A stretch of DNA of 64,000 nucleotides, from positions 16,265-80,264 of the forward strand of contig JBGSPI010000018.1 in assembly GCA_041738715.1 (NCBI GenBank), read 5' to 3'. Positions within the stretch are counted from its first letter, which is position 1. The number at the start of each line of letters is the position of its first letter. Below are positions 62,874 to 64,000 of the stretch, piece after piece. Below the pieces are notes generated by a model. That model saw only the letters and a program-made list of their open reading frames with translations, was not told the origin of the DNA and did no database searches. A program made the translations under genes and the position numbers. This stretch comes from Chamaesiphon sp041738715 (GTDB taxonomy: Bacteria > Cyanobacteriota > Cyanobacteriia > Cyanobacteriales > Chamaesiphonaceae).

Positions 62874-63545
62874 TTACCAGACTTGATGAGAACGAATGCG
62901 ATTGTGCTGGGCACAGTCTGCGCCTAACGGCAGGCTATCGCCAACGCCAACGACTGTCGCCGGAGGAACAAGATCCAATTCTACCGCCAATCTGCTCAAC
63001 AATTCCCGCCAGCGTTTAGAAATAGCCCCTTGGGTAATCCCTAGTTCCCGTGCTAACTCAGTTTGGCTGATTTCGCGCACTTTACCACACCACAACCGAG
63101 CATAACCCCGATCTGGATAGCGTCGATCGAGGGTGACGAGCGCGGCTCTGACTCGGCAGACTAATTCCCTAGTAGCAAGGGATTCGAGTAGATCGACGGA
63201 ATCGGCGATCGTATCGAGTAGATTAATATTATCGGCGATCTGCCGATCGATACTCTCCCAAACTTGACATTTCGATCGTCGTACCAGATCGATAATTTCA
63301 TATTTCGCTACAGTTGCCGCCCAGCGATCGAAGTCGGCGATTGTCCCTGTGCGAAACTTACCCGCCCTAATCCCCCTCAGTAACTTAATTTGGGCAGCTT
63401 GCATCGCATCTTGCCAATCAACGCTACTCCCGCGCGTCTGTTTTCGCGCAATTTGGGTGATTTGGTGGAGGTGGGATGGTGTTGTTAGTCGCTCTTCACA
63501 ATTCGATCTTGGTTGTAGATTCGTAGTTGTGGAGTTCTTGCCCAT
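62874..63545 (-). CDS. RNA polymerase sigma-70 family factor
   Basis: A 223-residue sigma factor of ECF-like size. Region 2 is at about residues 35-95 (AMQAAQIKLLRGIRAG, then AATVAKYEIIDLVRRSK, the -10 recognition helix). Region 4 is at about 155-195 (ISQTELARELGITQGAISKRWRELLSRL, a helix-turn-helix for -35). Region 3 is missing. No anti-sigma gene is beside it; instead the DUF1822 gene follows at once. It may direct transcription of its neighbours, including the CHAT gene, but no shared promoter was identified. Confidence 0.86.
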   Translation of the reverse strand: MGKNSTTTNLQPRSNCEERLTTPSHLHQITQIARKQTRGSSVDWQDAMQAAQIKLLRGIRAGKFRTGTIADFDRWAATVAKYEIIDLVRRSKCQVWESIDRQIADNINLLDTIADSVDLLESLATRELVCRVRAALVTLDRRYPDRGYARLWCGKVREISQTELARELGITQGAISKRWRELLSRLAVELDLVPPATVVGVGDSLPLGADCAQHNRIRSHQVW

Positions 63546-63756
63546 ACAGAATTGGTTTATCCCATTATTTAGCAGCGATGACAGCTAGGTCTATTAGCTG
63601 TCCGAATGCTGGTCAATTAACAGCTACAATCTCTTTGATTAATTTTCCAGACGAATACATGGTAAGTTGCTGGAGTTCTTCTAGTGGATATTCGATCGAT
63701 CAAATATCGGATTTTTCATCTTTAATTCCCTGACTATCTGTATGACTATTTATCTA
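63546..63756. other. Intergenic region upstream of the sigma factor gene
   Basis: Should hold the sigma-operon promoter on the minus strand. A plus-strand frame at 63584-63733 exists but has no recognisable features. No gene called. Confidence 0.45.
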
Positions 63757-64000
63757 GACAGGCGAGAATACCCCCATCAGAGCGGTACTCCGCTTGATGG
63801 TGGGATGAAAGACGAGCGAGGGGACGATTGCCCCGCCAATTAAATTGACAAGCGAAGCTCTCAACAATGAGGCGGGGTATGAGGAAACGAGCAAATTCCA
63901 TGTTTCTTACCAGGAATGTGTTAGAATTTAAGAATGCCAAAAGCCTATCGCTACCGAGTATTTCCCACAGCCAAGCAAGAAAGTCTCTTGCGCCGGACAA
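63757..64000 (+). mobile_element. Left end and 5' part of a second tnpB element (cut by the window edge)
   Basis: The left end has a hairpin CCATCA-g-AGCGG / CCGCT-TGATGG (63774-63800). Read on the minus strand it shares four blocks with the left end of the first element: GAGCTTCGCTTGT, GGCAATCGTC, CCTCGCTCG and CTTTCATCCC, with identical gaps of 15, 1 and 1 bases. It is oriented opposite to the first element. The right side lies outside the window. Confidence 0.8.
63934..64000 (+). CDS. tnpB: TnpB, N-terminal fragment (continues past the window)
   Basis: The first 22 residues, MPKAYRYRVFPTAKQESLLRR, are the usual TnpB start (compare IKARIYPTDAQSEKLSQ in the first copy). The gene runs off the right edge. 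Its upstream left end identifies the family. Confidence 0.85.
   Translation, partial: MPKAYRYRVFPTAKQESLLRRT

Noticed and set aside
63527..63733. A 68-codon plus-strand frame upstream of the sigma gene
   Set aside because: It overlaps the sigma start region and has low-complexity composition with no motif.
63746..64000. An 84-codon minus-strand frame at the right edge
   Set aside because: It is antisense to the left end and start of the second tnpB, whose N-terminus is clear.

Overview
The window is chromosomal DNA from a cyanobacterium. Evidence: the HIP1 octamer GCGATCGC (for example 628-635 and 1871-1878) and a very high density of CGATCG words; the photosynthesis-linked genes ndhD1, petF, bvdR, thf1/psb29, two Tic22-family genes and a PAP/fibrillin gene; and cyanobacterial families of unknown function (DUF1823, DUF3134, DUF3084, TIGR04376, DUF1822). 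Genus cannot be fixed from the sequence alone. Genes are densely packed on both strands, with short spacers that often hold C/G-rich degenerate heptamer repeats. I see no rRNA, CRISPR array or prophage; two tRNA genes are present (Thr-TGT, Asn-GTT).

Layout. 0-3.2 kb: end of a chemotaxis-type cluster (CheA-like hybrid kinase C-terminus, a stand-alone receiver that is a near copy of the CheB receiver, then CheB), facing a metallo-beta-lactamase-fold gene. 3.3-6.3 kb: tRNA-Thr, an IS200/IS605-type tnpB element with both ends visible, a Vat-type acetyltransferase, and a zinc-responsive smtA-smtB pair with its operator. 6.6-19.2 kb: ndhD1, a GHL10 protein, recG, secA, and divergent D-lactate dehydrogenase and phosphoketolase genes. 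19.3-30.9 kb: glycosyltransferase, desC, a radical SAM gene, hemN, two related small secreted proteins, a TetR regulator, aroA, a RodZ-like gene with a pseudouridine synthase, and a DUF2993 gene. 31-42 kb: tRNA-Asn, tandem Tic22 genes abutting prmC, a two-HTH regulator, DUF3084, petF, bvdR, DUF1823, thf1, a TPR protein, tatC and an Aat-family gene. 42-55.3 kb: TrpD2-like gene, LysR regulator, L,D-transpeptidase, HEAT protein, mraY, DUF3134, fibrillin, a RecB/Cas4-like nuclease, a C-terminal processing protease, envelope-related genes and yifB.

55.4-63.5 kb is the least ordinary part. A sigma-70-family factor and a DUF1822/HEAT protein form a two-gene unit on the minus strand. Further along the same strand lie two related secreted cysteine-pair proteins, a secreted ricin-type lectin protein and a 952-residue membrane protein joining pentapeptide repeats to a CHAT (caspase-like) domain with an intact His/Cys pair. 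One divergent secreted protein gene interrupts the row. I read this as a candidate regulator-effector module; the functional link is inference.

The last 240 bases are the left end and first codons of a second tnpB element, in the opposite orientation to the first. Their left ends share four sequence blocks in the same order and spacing, so they belong to one IS family.
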